Positions 16,366 to 25,067 of a DNA stretch of 64,000 nt are shown one piece after another; position 1 is the first letter of the stretch, and each line of letters opens with the position of its first letter. The notes beneath the pieces are model-generated. The model had not been told where the DNA came from. It was given only the letters and a program-made list of their open reading frames with translations, and ran no database searches. The translations under genes were made by a program, and so were the position numbers. Source of the stretch: Streptomyces violaceoruber (GTDB taxonomy: Bacteria; Actinomycetota; Actinomycetes; Streptomycetales; Streptomycetaceae); assembly GCF_033406955.1 (NCBI RefSeq), contig NZ_CP137734.1, positions 5,270,001 through 5,334,000 on the forward strand, given 5' to 3'.

Positions 16366-18711
16366 GTGACCAGAAGATCCTGGACGTTCAGAACGGCGGC
16401 GACCACCGTCGCATTCGCCGCGGCGGCCGCCACGTTCTCGGCGGCCGGTGTGGCGCAGGCGGACTCGCCGTCCCGGCCGGAGGCCGTGGACCGCCACGAC
16501 CCCAGCCCGGACAAGACCACGCGCTCCCACGACCTCAAGGGCCCCCTGAGCGACACTCAGGCCGCCCAGCGTGAGGAAGCCCTCAAGCAGGTCATATCCG
16601 GCAACGCGTCGGTGAAGAAGAAGGACGGCTCCAACGTCGTCCAGCTGAAGAGCAAGAAGGGCGACGCCAAGTACGTCGAACTGGGCCGGGAGAAGACCGA
16701 CAAGATCTTCACCATCCTGGTCGAGTTCGGCGACAAGGTCGACAGCCGCTACGGCGGCGACGCCGGCCCGCTGCACAACGAGATAGCCAAGCCGAACCGG
16801 CGGACGGACAACTCCACGGCCTGGCAGGAGGACTACGACCAGGAGCACTTCCAGGACCTGTACTTCGGTTCCGGCAAGGGCGTCAACTCGGTCAAGACCT
16901 ACTACGAGAAGCAGTCCTCCGGCCGCTACTCGGTCGACGGCGAGGTCTCCGACTGGGTCAAGGTCCCCTACAACGAGGCCCGCTACGGGTCCAACAAGTG
17001 CGACCCCGACAACTGCGCCTGGTACGCGGTGCAGGACGGCGTCACCGCCTGGATCGCCGACCAGAAGGCGGCCGGCCGCACCGACGCCCAGATCAAGTCC
17101 CAGCTGACCCAGTACGACCAGTGGGACCGCTACGACTTCGACGGCGACGGCGACTTCAACGAGCCCGACGGCTACATCGACCACTTCCAGATCGTGCACG
17201 CCGGCGAGGACGAGTCCGCGGGCGGCGGCGCGCAGGGCGAGGACGCCATCTGGGCCCACCGCTGGTACGCCTTCGGCACCGACGCCGGCGCCACCGGTCC
17301 CGCCGACAACAAGCTCGGCGGCACCCAGATCGGCGACACCGGCATCTGGGTCGGCGACTACACCATCCAGCCGGAGAACGGCGGACTCGGCGTCTACGCG
17401 CACGAGTACGGCCACGACCTCGGCCTGCCGGACCACTACGACACCGCCGGCGGCGACAACTCCACCGGCTTCTGGACGCTGATGTCGTCCGGCTCGTGGC
17501 TGGGCACCGGCCGCAACGAGATCGGCGACCTGCCCGGCGACATGAACGCCTGGGACAAGCTCCAACTGGGCTGGCTGAACTACGACACCGCCAAGGCGGG
17601 CGTCAACTCCTGGCACAAGCTGGGCCTGGCCGAGTACAACACCAAGCACAAGCAGGGCCTGGTCGTCGAGCTGCCGAAGGAGAAGGTCACCACCGAGATC
17701 GTGACCCCCGCCGAGGGCGAGACCCAGTGGTGGAGCGGCAGCGGCAACGACCTCAAGAACACCCTGAGCCGCAGCGTCGACCTCACCGGCAAGTCGGCCG
17801 CCTCCCTCACCCTGGACGGCTGGTACGACATCGAGGCCGACTACGACTTCCTCTACACCGAGGTCTCCACCGACGGCGGCGCCAACTGGACCGCGATCGA
17901 CGGCACCTTCGACGGGAAGCCGATCCAGCGCGACGGCAGTGACAAGCCCGCCCTGAGCGCCACCGTGGACGCCTACGGCAAGCTGGTCTACCCGCTGGAC
18001 GCCTACGCCGGCAAGAAGATCGACCTGCGCTTCCGCTACCAGACCGACGGCGGCCTGGCCATGAAGGGCTTCACCGCCGACGAGATCGCGGTGACGGCCG
18101 ACGGCGAGACGCTCTTCTCGGACAACGCGGAGACCGCGGACGACGCCTGGACGGCGGTCGGCTTCACCCGCAAGGGCGCCTCCTTCACCAAGGAGTACGC
18201 GCAGTACTACATCGCCGAGAACCGGCAGTACGTGTCGTACGACAAGACGCTGAAGACCGGCCCGTACAACTTCGGCTTCTCGGAGCGCCCGAACTGGGTC
18301 GAGCACTACGCGTACCAGAACGGCCTGCTGATCTGGAAGTGGGACACCTCCCAGGCGGACAACAACACCAGCCAGCACCCGGGCAAGGGCCTGGTCCTGC
18401 CGATCGACTCGCACCCGACCGCGCTGAAGTGGAAGGACGGCACGGTCATGCGCAACCGCATGCAGGCGTACGACTCGCCGTTCAGCCTCTACCGCACGGA
18501 CGGCATGACGCTGCACAAGGCGGACGTCGCGAAGTACGTCCCGGGCTCCAAGGGCGTCTCGGTCTTCAACGACCGCAAGAACGACTACTACGACCCGGCG
18601 AACCCGACCGGCGGTGTCAAGATCACTGACACCAACACGAAGATCAAGATCCTGAAGGAGGCCAAGAACGGCTCGACGATCGAGCTCGAGGTTGGCCCCG
18701 CGGGCAGGTAA
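16366..18711 (+). CDS. Secreted M6-family (immune inhibitor A-like) metalloprotease
   Basis: The 781-aa protein begins with a signal peptide (basic start VTRRSW, hydrophobic stretch, cleavage near AGVAQA-DS). The prodomain and catalytic domain follow. The zinc site is HEYGHDLGLPDHYD with His346, Glu347 and His350. DFDGDGDFNEPDG looks like a calcium site, and M6 features such as WTLMSSGSW and WDKLQLGW are present. The C-terminal beta domains are typical of InhA-type enzymes. The GTG at 16366 has GGGGAGGAA seven bases upstream. It would be exported to degrade extracellular protein, probably during development. A strong terminator follows. Confidence 0.93.
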   Translation: MTRRSWTFRTAATTVAFAAAAATFSAAGVAQADSPSRPEAVDRHDPSPDKTTRSHDLKGPLSDTQAAQREEALKQVISGNASVKKKDGSNVVQLKSKKGDAKYVELGREKTDKIFTILVEFGDKVDSRYGGDAGPLHNEIAKPNRRTDNSTAWQEDYDQEHFQDLYFGSGKGVNSVKTYYEKQSSGRYSVDGEVSDWVKVPYNEARYGSNKCDPDNCAWYAVQDGVTAWIADQKAAGRTDAQIKSQLTQYDQWDRYDFDGDGDFNEPDGYIDHFQIVHAGEDESAGGGAQGEDAIWAHRWYAFGTDAGATGPADNKLGGTQIGDTGIWVGDYTIQPENGGLGVYAHEYGHDLGLPDHYDTAGGDNSTGFWTLMSSGSWLGTGRNEIGDLPGDMNAWDKLQLGWLNYDTAKAGVNSWHKLGLAEYNTKHKQGLVVELPKEKVTTEIVTPAEGETQWWSGSGNDLKNTLSRSVDLTGKSAASLTLDGWYDIEADYDFLYTEVSTDGGANWTAIDGTFDGKPIQRDGSDKPALSATVDAYGKLVYPLDAYAGKKIDLRFRYQTDGGLAMKGFTADEIAVTADGETLFSDNAETADDAWTAVGFTRKGASFTKEYAQYYIAENRQYVSYDKTLKTGPYNFGFSERPNWVEHYAYQNGLLIWKWDTSQADNNTSQHPGKGLVLPIDSHPTALKWKDGTVMRNRMQAYDSPFSLYRTDGMTLHKADVAKYVPGSKGVSVFNDRKNDYYDPANPTGGVKITDTNTKIKILKEAKNGSTIELEVGPAGR

Positions 18712-18736
18712 ATAGCATCTGCCCAGGTCAGAGCAT

Positions 18737-18772
18737 GATCGGCGGTGACCCCCTGGCGGGTCGCCGCCGATC
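18737..18772 (+). terminator. Strong intrinsic terminator after the M6 protease
   Basis: A 15-bp stem (18737-18751 with 18758-18772, one G-T pair) closes a 6-base loop, 25 bases after the stop codon. No long T run follows, as is usual in Streptomyces. Confidence 0.8.
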
Positions 18773-18857
18773 CGTGTTTAGGTGCGTCCTGTGGTTCTCT
18801 TATTGACACCGGGCCCGGCGCCCGGACCGACCCAGGCTGACTCGGGGGTATGACCGC

Positions 18858-19202
18858 ATGGCCGCAGGAGGCTTCTGCAAGCTGCCGAACGGCACGGTGG
18901 TGGTGGCACTGAACCTGCCCAGCCCCGCCCCGGCGAGCGCCGGCAGCGTGCGTTTTCTCGTCCACGCCCAGAACCGGGCGCGCGCCCTGACCAGGCTGCG
19001 CAACCTGGGGCTACGCAGCGTCTACCTGCGGGGCAACGCGGCCCCGCCCACCCCGGACGAGATCACCGCGGTCCTGCACCATCCGGACGGCCTGATATGG
19101 CGCACGGCACCGGTGGCGGGCGCCGTGGGCGGCCCGGACCTGGTCCAGGAGCTGTGGCACCCGATCCGCGCCCTGCTCAGACGCCCGACCGCGCAGACCT
19201 AG
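18858..19202 (+). CDS. Conserved small protein, unknown function
   Basis: The 114-aa product starts MAAGGFCKLPNGTVVVALNLP and has an alternating strand/helix pattern. Segments such as VRFLVHAQNRARALTRLRNLGLRS suggest a compact folded domain. There is no signal peptide, membrane segment or motif I can name. The position beside the protease and pncA agrees with the Streptomyces gene order I recall, which supports it being a real gene. It ends 12 bases from the convergent pncA. Confidence 0.65.
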   Translation: MAAGGFCKLPNGTVVVALNLPSPAPASAGSVRFLVHAQNRARALTRLRNLGLRSVYLRGNAAPPTPDEITAVLHHPDGLIWRTAPVAGAVGGPDLVQELWHPIRALLRRPTAQT

Positions 19203-19214
19203 GCGGAGAGCCGG

Positions 19215-19802
19215 CTACTGCACGACCGGCTTGCCGGACAGCTCCACGCCCGCCTCCCGCAGCTCCTCCAGCGCCCGCTCGGTGGTCTCCGCGGCCACCC
19301 CGGCGGTCAGGTCGAGCAGCACCTGCGTGCGGAAGCCCTCGCGGGCGGCGTCCAGGGCGGTGGCCCGCACGCAGTGGTCGGTGGCGATGCCCACGACGTC
19401 GACCTCGTCGATCTCGCGCGAGCGCAGCCACTCGGCGAGGCCGGTGCCGTTCTCGTCGGCGCCCTCGAAGCCGCTGTAGGCGGCCGCGTACGCGCCCTTG
19501 TCGAAGACGGCGTCTATCGCGCCGGAGGCGACGGCGGGGGCGAAGTTCGGGTGGAAGCCGACCCCCTCGGTGCCGGCCACGCAGTGCGCCGGCCAGGAGT
19601 GGACGTAGTCCGGGTTGTCGGCGAAGTGGCCGCCCGGCGCCACGTGGTGGTCGCGGGTGGCCACGACGTGGCGGTAGCCGGCGGGCGCCTGCCCGATCAG
19701 CTCGGTGATGGCGGCGGCCACGTCGGCACCGCCGGACACCGCGAGGCTGCCTCCCTCGCAGAAGTCGTTCTGCACGTCAACGACGATCAAGGCGCGGCGC
19801 AT
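19215..19802 (-). CDS. pncA: Nicotinamidase (isochorismatase-like)
   Basis: The 195-aa enzyme hydrolyses nicotinamide to nicotinate and ammonia in NAD salvage. The catalytic triad is readable as Asp9 (IVVDVQNDF), Lys102 (FDKGAY) and Cys144 (ATDHCV). Candidate metal ligands are Asp51 and His53 (TRDHH), with His59 and His73. The cis-peptide motif VGIATDHCV is intact. It lies downstream of pncB on the same strand, so both steps from nicotinamide to nicotinate mononucleotide are encoded together. Confidence 0.95.
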   Translation of the reverse strand: MRRALIVVDVQNDFCEGGSLAVSGGADVAAAITELIGQAPAGYRHVVATRDHHVAPGGHFADNPDYVHSWPAHCVAGTEGVGFHPNFAPAVASGAIDAVFDKGAYAAAYSGFEGADENGTGLAEWLRSREIDEVDVVGIATDHCVRATALDAAREGFRTQVLLDLTAGVAAETTERALEELREAGVELSGKPVVQ

Positions 19803-19907
19803 GGTCGGTGTCCTTCGGCTGGGTCGGCTGTGGGTCGGGAGGGTCGGCGGGAGCGGGAGTGGCGGGACGGACGGGGCTGATTCGGCCCTTGTGGGACCGC
19901 ACCAGCT

Positions 19908-21254
19908 TTAGCTACCCGACCCCCCGTGCGCGTACTCCGTCGGAATGACGGGTTCCCCTCGGGAGAGCTGGGTGGCGGACAGCGGGAGGTTGGCGCGGGC
20001 GGCCGCGTGCCGGTCCCGGGCGGCGTCCAGCGGCTCGCGGGCGACGACCTCGCCGCCCTTGACCAGCTCGACCAGGAGCTGCCGGTCGGCCAGCGCGTCG
20101 GGCACCGGTCCGGTGCCGACCACCTCGGCCTCCGCGTGCCCGTCCGCGTCCAGGCGCCGCGCGGCCCACTTGCGGCCGCCGACGGAGGTCTTGCCGCCGC
20201 TGGACTTCTTGGCCACCGGCACCAGCGGCGCCCCCTCCGCGCCGGACTCGGCGCGGGCGACCAGCTTGTAGACCATCGAGGCCGTCGGGTGCCCGGAGCC
20301 GGTCACCAGCTGGGTGCCGACGCCGTAGGCGTCCACGGGCGCCGCCGCCAGCGAGGCGATGGCGTACTCGTCCAGGTCCGAGGTCACGACGATCTTGGTC
20401 TCCGTAGCGCCCAGCTCGTCGAGCTGCTGGCGCACCCGGTGGGCGACGAGCAGCAGGTCGCCGGAGTCGATGCGCACCGCGCCCAGCTCGGGCCCGGCCA
20501 CCTCCACGGCCGTGCGGACCGCCTCGGCGACGTCGTAGGTGTCCACCAGGAGCGTGGTGTCCCGGCCCAGCGCATCCACCTGGGCGCGGAAGGCGTCCCG
20601 CTCGTTGTCGTGCAGCAGCGTGAAGGCGTGCGCGGAGGTGCCGACGGTGGGGATGTTGTAGCGGAAGCCGGCGGCCAGGTCGGAGGTGGTCGCGAAACCG
20701 CCGACGTAGGCCGAGCGGGCGGCGGCCACGGCGGCCAGCTCGTGGGTGCGGCGGGCGCCCATCTCGATCAGCGGGCGCGGTCCGGCGGCGGAGGACATGC
20801 GGGAGGCGGCGGCCGCGATCGCGGAGTCGTGGTTGAGGATGGAGAGGATCACCGTCTCCAGCAGCACGCACTCGCCGAAGGTGCCCTCCACCCGCATGAT
20901 CGGCGAGCCCGGGAAGTACACCTCGCCCTCGGGGTAGCCCCAGATGTCGCCGCTGAACCGGTACTGGGCGAGCCAGTCCAGGGTCTCCTCGTCGACGATG
21001 TCCTGCTCGCGCAGGAAACGCAGTACGTCCGCGTCGAAGCGGAAGTTCTCCACCGCGTCCAGCACCCGCCCGGTGCCCGCCACCACGCCGTAGCGGCGGC
21101 CGTCCGGCAGCCGCCGGGTGAAGACCTCGAACACGCTCCGCCGCCCGGCCGTACCGGCCTTCAGGGCCGCCCGCAGCATGGTCAGCTCGTACTGGTCCGT
21201 GAAGAGCGCCGTCGAGGGGACGTCCACCGGCAGCCCAAGATCCGCTACGTCCAC
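19908..21254 (-). CDS. pncB: Nicotinate phosphoribosyltransferase
   Basis: The 448-aa enzyme joins nicotinate and PRPP to make nicotinate mononucleotide. Family features include STALFTDQYELTML near the N-terminus, RRLPDGRRYGVVAG, GTSAHAFTLLHDNE with the phosphorylatable or catalytic histidine region, and VRIDSGDLL. I chose GTG 21254 because AGGAG lies 7 bases upstream. The ATG at 21272 would place this ribosome site inside the gene. It is divergent from clpS and precedes pncA by about 105 bases. Confidence 0.93.
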   Translation of the reverse strand: MDVADLGLPVDVPSTALFTDQYELTMLRAALKAGTAGRRSVFEVFTRRLPDGRRYGVVAGTGRVLDAVENFRFDADVLRFLREQDIVDEETLDWLAQYRFSGDIWGYPEGEVYFPGSPIMRVEGTFGECVLLETVILSILNHDSAIAAAASRMSSAAGPRPLIEMGARRTHELAAVAAARSAYVGGFATTSDLAAGFRYNIPTVGTSAHAFTLLHDNERDAFRAQVDALGRDTTLLVDTYDVAEAVRTAVEVAGPELGAVRIDSGDLLLVAHRVRQQLDELGATETKIVVTSDLDEYAIASLAAAPVDAYGVGTQLVTGSGHPTASMVYKLVARAESGAEGAPLVPVAKKSSGGKTSVGGRKWAARRLDADGHAEAEVVGTGPVPDALADRQLLVELVKGGEVVAREPLDAARDRHAAARANLPLSATQLSRGEPVIPTEYAHGGSGS

Positions 21255-21444
21255 GAAACTTCTCCTAGCCATCACGTGCCGGTTGCCCCCGATGCGGCCG
21301 GGGGTCCGGGGGTCGTCCCCCGGTGTAGGCGGCATACGACGGATCGTACCCCCATTTCGTCACTCTGACGATTTCGATGTCCGTCCGGCTCCGGTGACGC
21401 CCGCCACAGGCCCGTTTGTGCGGGTGCCCCCCTGTGGTGGCAGC

Positions 21445-21762
21445 ATGGGCTGTGTGACGGCAGCCGCACCCATGGAGATCGAGAAGACCGAGTCGGCGGA
21501 GGAGGTCTTCGCCGTACCCGAGCCCGACGTGCCCTGGGTGACGATCGTCCACAACGATCCCGTCAACCTCATGAGCTACGTGACGTACGTCTTCCAGTCG
21601 TACTTCGGCTACTCCAAGGACAAGGCCACCAAGCTCATGATGGACGTCCACCACAAGGGCCGGGCGGTCGTCTCCAGCGGCAGCCGGGAGGAGATGGAAC
21701 GGGACGTACAGGCCATGCACGGCTACGGCCTGTGGGCCACCCTCCAGCAGGACCGGAAATGA
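21445..21762 (+). CDS. clpS: ClpS, N-degron adaptor of the ClpAP/ClpCP protease
   Basis: The 105-aa protein delivers N-degron substrates to a Clp ATPase. It has the ClpS core WVTIVHNDPVNLMSYVTYVF, the MMDVHHKG helix, and the C-terminal DVQAMHGYGLWATLQ. The N-terminal extension is acidic and flexible. The start is either ATG 21445 or GTG 21454, and neither has an ideal ribosome site. The next gene, a DUF2017 protein, is 53 bases downstream and usually accompanies clpS in actinomycetes. Confidence 0.95.
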   Translation: MGCVTAAAPMEIEKTESAEEVFAVPEPDVPWVTIVHNDPVNLMSYVTYVFQSYFGYSKDKATKLMMDVHHKGRAVVSSGSREEMERDVQAMHGYGLWATLQQDRK

Positions 21763-21815
21763 GCCCGGAAACGACCCATGCCCGCCCGCAGGACGGAAGC
21801 AGCTGAATCGCCTTC

Positions 21816-22424
21816 ATGCCCGGACAATTCGAACCGCTCCCCGGCGGCGGCGCGGCCGTCGCCCTCGACGACGTCGAGATCTCCATCATCCGCTCGCTGG
21901 CCGTGCAGCTCCTGGAGCTGATCGGCCCCGGGCCCGCCGAGGACGCCTCCGACGACCCGCTCGCCGAGCTGTTCGCCGAGGGCCCGAGCGAGCCGCCCTC
22001 CGACCCGGTGCTGCGCCGCCTGTTCCCGGACGCCTACGGCGACCCCGAGGGCGCCCCGCAGGCCCGGGAGGCCGAGGAGCAGCGGGCGCACTCCGCGGAG
22101 TTCCGCCGCTACACCGAGAACGACCTCAGGGCCGGCAAGCGGGACAACGCGCTGGCGGTGGTCCGCACCCTGGACACCCTCTCCTCGGCGTCGGCGGGCG
22201 AAGAGGGCGCGGTGCTGAAACTGTCGCCCCAGGAGTCCCAGCAGTGGCTGCGCGCCCTGAACGACCTGCGCCTGGCGATCGGCTCCCGCCTGGAGATCGC
22301 CGACGAGGACGACACCGACCTGCTCTACCGGCTCCCGGACGAGGACCCGCGTAAGCCGATGGTGATGGCCTACCTGTGGCTCGGCGGGCTCCAGGAGTCG
22401 CTCGTCGCGACCCTTATGCCCTGA
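21816..22424 (+). CDS. DUF2017-family protein
   Basis: The 202-aa protein is a conserved actinobacterial companion of clpS. Seen features are the N-terminal GGGAAVALDDVEISIIRSLAVQLLELIG, an acidic middle, and LSPQESQQWLRALNDLRLAIGSRLEI followed by MVMAYLWLGGLQESLV. It is predicted cytoplasmic and mostly helical. The co-occurrence with clpS suggests a role in Clp-dependent proteolysis, which is inference from position only. Confidence 0.88.
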   Translation: MPGQFEPLPGGGAAVALDDVEISIIRSLAVQLLELIGPGPAEDASDDPLAELFAEGPSEPPSDPVLRRLFPDAYGDPEGAPQAREAEEQRAHSAEFRRYTENDLRAGKRDNALAVVRTLDTLSSASAGEEGAVLKLSPQESQQWLRALNDLRLAIGSRLEIADEDDTDLLYRLPDEDPRKPMVMAYLWLGGLQESLVATLMP

Positions 22425-22775
22425 ACGAGACCGTTTCGCCACTCTCCGTGTCCGCTCAGCGGGGCCTCAAATCCGGATAACGATCCCGTCAAAGCCGCGC
22501 CTCCTTTGTCCCGGAGGTGCGGCTTTCGTCCGCTTCTACCTGTGTGACACGTCACAGTCCACCCCTGTGATCAGCGCCGCCGTCGTGGTAAATCTTCACG
22601 ACCGCCCGGCGAACACCACCCGAATGTTCGGCCGGGTGCGCCACCGAGCCGGCAGACCGCCGGCCAGGCACCGAGCGGGATGTGAGGCCCGCTCAGCTCC
22701 ATCATCCGGGGGGATCGAGACCCGATCCGCGGCCGAGTCAAGGCCCGGGTCGGCATGGAGAAAGGCGCACCACAC
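22425..22775. other. Intergenic region: clpS-operon terminator and permease leader
   Basis: The first part carries a strong terminator (22491-22526). The remainder, about 250 bases, is the promoter and leader of the amino-acid permease. No other gene is apparent. Confidence 0.6.
22491..22526 (+). terminator. Intrinsic terminator after the DUF2017 gene
   Basis: AAAGCCGCGCCTCC (22491-22504) pairs with GGAGGTGCGGCTTT (22513-22526), 14 bp including one G-T pair, around an 8-base loop. Confidence 0.85.
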
Positions 22776-24203
22776 ATGACCTCTGCGCAGGTCGACACGG
22801 ACAAGGCCCCCGAAGAGGGCTACGAGCGCGGTCTCAACAGCCGCCAGGTCCAGATGATCGCGATCGGCGGCGCCATCGGCGTCGGTCTCTTCCTGGGCGC
22901 CGGGGCCAACATCGCCAAGGCCGGCCCCAGCATCATCCTCATGTACGCCCTCGCGGGTGTGATCATCTTCTTCATCATGCGGGCGCTCGGCGAGCTGCTC
23001 CTCTACCGACCCGTCTCCGGCTCCTTCGCCGAGTACTCGCGCGAGTTCCTCGGCCCCTTCTTCGGTTACTTCACCGGCTGGACGTACTGGCTGATGTGGG
23101 TGGTCACCGGCATGGCGGAACTCACCGCCGCCGCCATCTACATCCACTACTGGTTCCCGGACATCCCGCAATGGGTCTCGGCCCTGGTCTTCCTGGTCCT
23201 GCTGTTCGTGGCCAACCTGATCTCGGTGAAGCTGTTCGGCGAGATCGAGTTCTGGTTCTCGATGGTCAAGGTCACCGCCATCATCGGCATGATCGTGATC
23301 GGCGTCGGGGTGCTCACCCTCGGCTTCAGCCAGGCCGGCGACACCGCCGCCGTCTCCAACCTGTGGGAGTTCGACGGCTTCTTCCCCAAGGGCATCGGCT
23401 CGTCCCTGATGACCCTCCAGGGCGTCATGTTCGCCTACCTCGCCGTAGAGCTGGTCGGCGTCACCGCCGGTGAGTCCGAGAACCCGGAGAAGACCCTCCC
23501 CAAGGCGATCAACACCCTGCCCTGGCGCATCGCCCTCTTCTACGTCGGCGCCCTCACCGTCATCCTGGCGGTGGTCAAGTGGACCGAGTTCGCCGAGGGC
23601 GTCAGCCCCTTCGTGGAGGCCTTCGCGGTCATCGGCATCCCGGCCGGCGCGGGCATCGTCAACTTCGTGGTGCTCACCGCCGCCCTGTCCTCCTGCAACT
23701 CCGGCATGTACTCCACGGGCCGGATGCTGCGCACCCTCGCGGACAACGGCGAGGCGCCCAGGATCTTCAACAAGCTGTCCTCGACGAAGACCCCGGCCAT
23801 CGGCATCGCCGTCTCGGTGGTCTTCATGGCCATCGGCGTGGTCCTGAACTACCTCGTCCCGGAGAAGGCCTTCGGCTACGTCACCTCCGTCGCCACCGCC
23901 GCCGGCATCTGGACCTGGCTGATGATCCTGATCAGCCACGTGCGCTACCGCCGCAAGGTCGTCGCGGGCCGCCTGCCCGCCTCCTCCTTCCCGGCGCCCG
24001 GCGGCTCGGTGTGCTCCTACATCGCCATCGCCTTCCTCCTCTTCGTCACCTGCCTCATCGCCTACGACGCCGACGCCCGCGTCTGCCTGTACGTGATGGC
24101 CGGCTGGGCCGCCGCCCTCGGAATCGGCTGGGCGGTGCTCAAGAGCCGCAACCCGCAGATCACCGAGCGGCCCGGCGAGCCGGAGTTCGAGAAGATCGGC
24201 TGA
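22776..24203 (+). CDS. Amino-acid permease (APC superfamily, AAT family)
   Basis: The 475-aa protein has about twelve membrane helices. The AAT signature starts with QVQMIAIGGAIGVGLFLGAG, and the loop GVTAGESENPEKTLPKAINTLPWRI is typical of GABA, proline and aromatic-amino-acid permeases. I chose ATG 22776 because GGAGAAAGG lies 10 bases upstream. ATG 22755 would overlap that site. It would import an amino acid by proton symport, but the substrate cannot be assigned. Terminators flank it on both sides, so it is probably monocistronic. Confidence 0.92.
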   Translation: MTSAQVDTDKAPEEGYERGLNSRQVQMIAIGGAIGVGLFLGAGANIAKAGPSIILMYALAGVIIFFIMRALGELLLYRPVSGSFAEYSREFLGPFFGYFTGWTYWLMWVVTGMAELTAAAIYIHYWFPDIPQWVSALVFLVLLFVANLISVKLFGEIEFWFSMVKVTAIIGMIVIGVGVLTLGFSQAGDTAAVSNLWEFDGFFPKGIGSSLMTLQGVMFAYLAVELVGVTAGESENPEKTLPKAINTLPWRIALFYVGALTVILAVVKWTEFAEGVSPFVEAFAVIGIPAGAGIVNFVVLTAALSSCNSGMYSTGRMLRTLADNGEAPRIFNKLSSTKTPAIGIAVSVVFMAIGVVLNYLVPEKAFGYVTSVATAAGIWTWLMILISHVRYRRKVVAGRLPASSFPAPGGSVCSYIAIAFLLFVTCLIAYDADARVCLYVMAGWAAALGIGWAVLKSRNPQITERPGEPEFEKIG

Positions 24204-24314
24204 CAGGCCCGTCGAGCGCCGCTGACCAGCGCCTTCGCGCGCACACCAGGACATCCGGCCACCGGGGACGCTCGTGGCCTTCCCTGCGGCCACCGCTCAG
24301 GATGTCCGGCATGT

Positions 24315-24351
24315 GGGCTCCCCCGTACCACCCACCGGTACGGGGGAGCCC
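24315..24351 (+). terminator. Perfect 15-bp terminator hairpin after the permease
   Basis: GGGCTCCCCCGTACC (24315-24329) and its exact complement (24337-24351) enclose a 7-base loop, followed by GTTTGCTT. It lies just before the JAMM gene and insulates it from the permease. Confidence 0.88.
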
Positions 24352-24370
24352 GTTTGCTTATCCTGGCCGC

Positions 24371-24793
24371 ATGCTGACCATCACACAGGCCCTGTACGAC
24401 CAGATCGTCGCCCACGCGCGCGAGGACCACCCCGACGAGGCGTGCGGCGTGGTGGCCGGTCCCGCCGGCGAGGGCCGCCCCGAGCGGTTCATCCCCATGC
24501 TCAACGCGGCCCGCTCGCCCACGTTCTACGAGTTCGACTCGCAGGACCTGCTCAAGCTCTACCGCGAGATGGACGACCGGGACGAGGAACCGGTGGTCAT
24601 CTACCACTCCCACACCGCCACCGAGGCCCACCCCTCCCGCACGGACATCACCTACGCCAACGAGCCCGGCGCCCACTACGTCCTCGTCTCCACCGCGGAC
24701 ACCGACGGTGCCGGCGAGTTCCAGTTCCGCTCGTTCCGCATCGTGGCGGGAGAGGTCACGGAGGAGGAGGTCAAGGTTGTCGAGGCGTACTGA
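24371..24793 (+). CDS. mec: JAMM/MPN+ metalloprotease of the sulfur-carrier cysteine pathway (Mec-like)
   Basis: The 140-aa zinc peptidase has the full JAMM set: Glu23 (DEACG) and HSH-x7-S-x2-D with His79, His81, Ser89 and Asp92. In M. tuberculosis the homologous Mec releases cysteine from the C-terminus of the carrier CysO after CysM adds it. The gene order JAMM, carrier, cysM is the same here. An extra role in trimming the carrier precursor is suggested because the carrier gene encodes GGMA at its end. The gap to the carrier gene (274 bases) holds a leader-peptide ORF. Confidence 0.92.
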   Translation: MLTITQALYDQIVAHAREDHPDEACGVVAGPAGEGRPERFIPMLNAARSPTFYEFDSQDLLKLYREMDDRDEEPVVIYHSHTATEAHPSRTDITYANEPGAHYVLVSTADTDGAGEFQFRSFRIVAGEVTEEEVKVVEAY

Positions 24794-24860
24794 TCTCGCG
24801 CTTCGGACGGAATGAGTCCATCAGGTGAGATCACACTCCGGAAGCCGGACCGGGAATCGA

Positions 24861-24866
24861 TACGAT
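24861..24866 (+). promoter_or_regulatory. Probable -10 box (TACGAT) for a leaderless leader-peptide transcript
   Basis: TACGAT ends 6 bases before the ATG of the leader peptide at 24873. With normal spacing transcription would start at or next to that A, giving a leaderless mRNA. The -35 region is weak. Confidence 0.5.
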
Positions 24867-24872
24867 GAGCCC

Positions 24873-24968
24873 ATGGTTCTCCTCGACGTGAGCGAAAAGG
24901 CGCCGGGCACGCTGCTCGTGGCGCGCCTGCACGTCGACCTGTGCAGGCTGAAAAGCGCCATCTGTTGA
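24873..24968 (+). CDS. Cysteine-containing leader peptide (putative attenuator) upstream of cysO-cysM
   Basis: This 31-codon ORF encodes a peptide ending LHVDLCRLKSAIC, with cysteines at 24 and 31, the second being the last residue before TGA. It fits the actinobacterial family of putative leader peptides (RxHVDLCRxxSAxC type) found before sulfur-assimilation genes. Cysteine-codon leader ORFs are known in mycobacteria to work as cysteine-responsive attenuators. The probable -10 box places the transcript start at the ATG. About 100 GC-rich bases between its stop and the carrier gene could form alternative hairpins. It is too short for normal ORF calling. Confidence 0.8.
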   Translation: MVLLDVSEKAPGTLLVARLHVDLCRLKSAIC

Positions 24969-25067
24969 TCTTCGTCGCCGCCGTACGGCCGTGAGCCGCG
25001 GCGTGCTGACGTGTGCCGCCGCGCGCCCTCAGAACCCACGACAAACTTCCGACAGGAGCCCTCAGCC

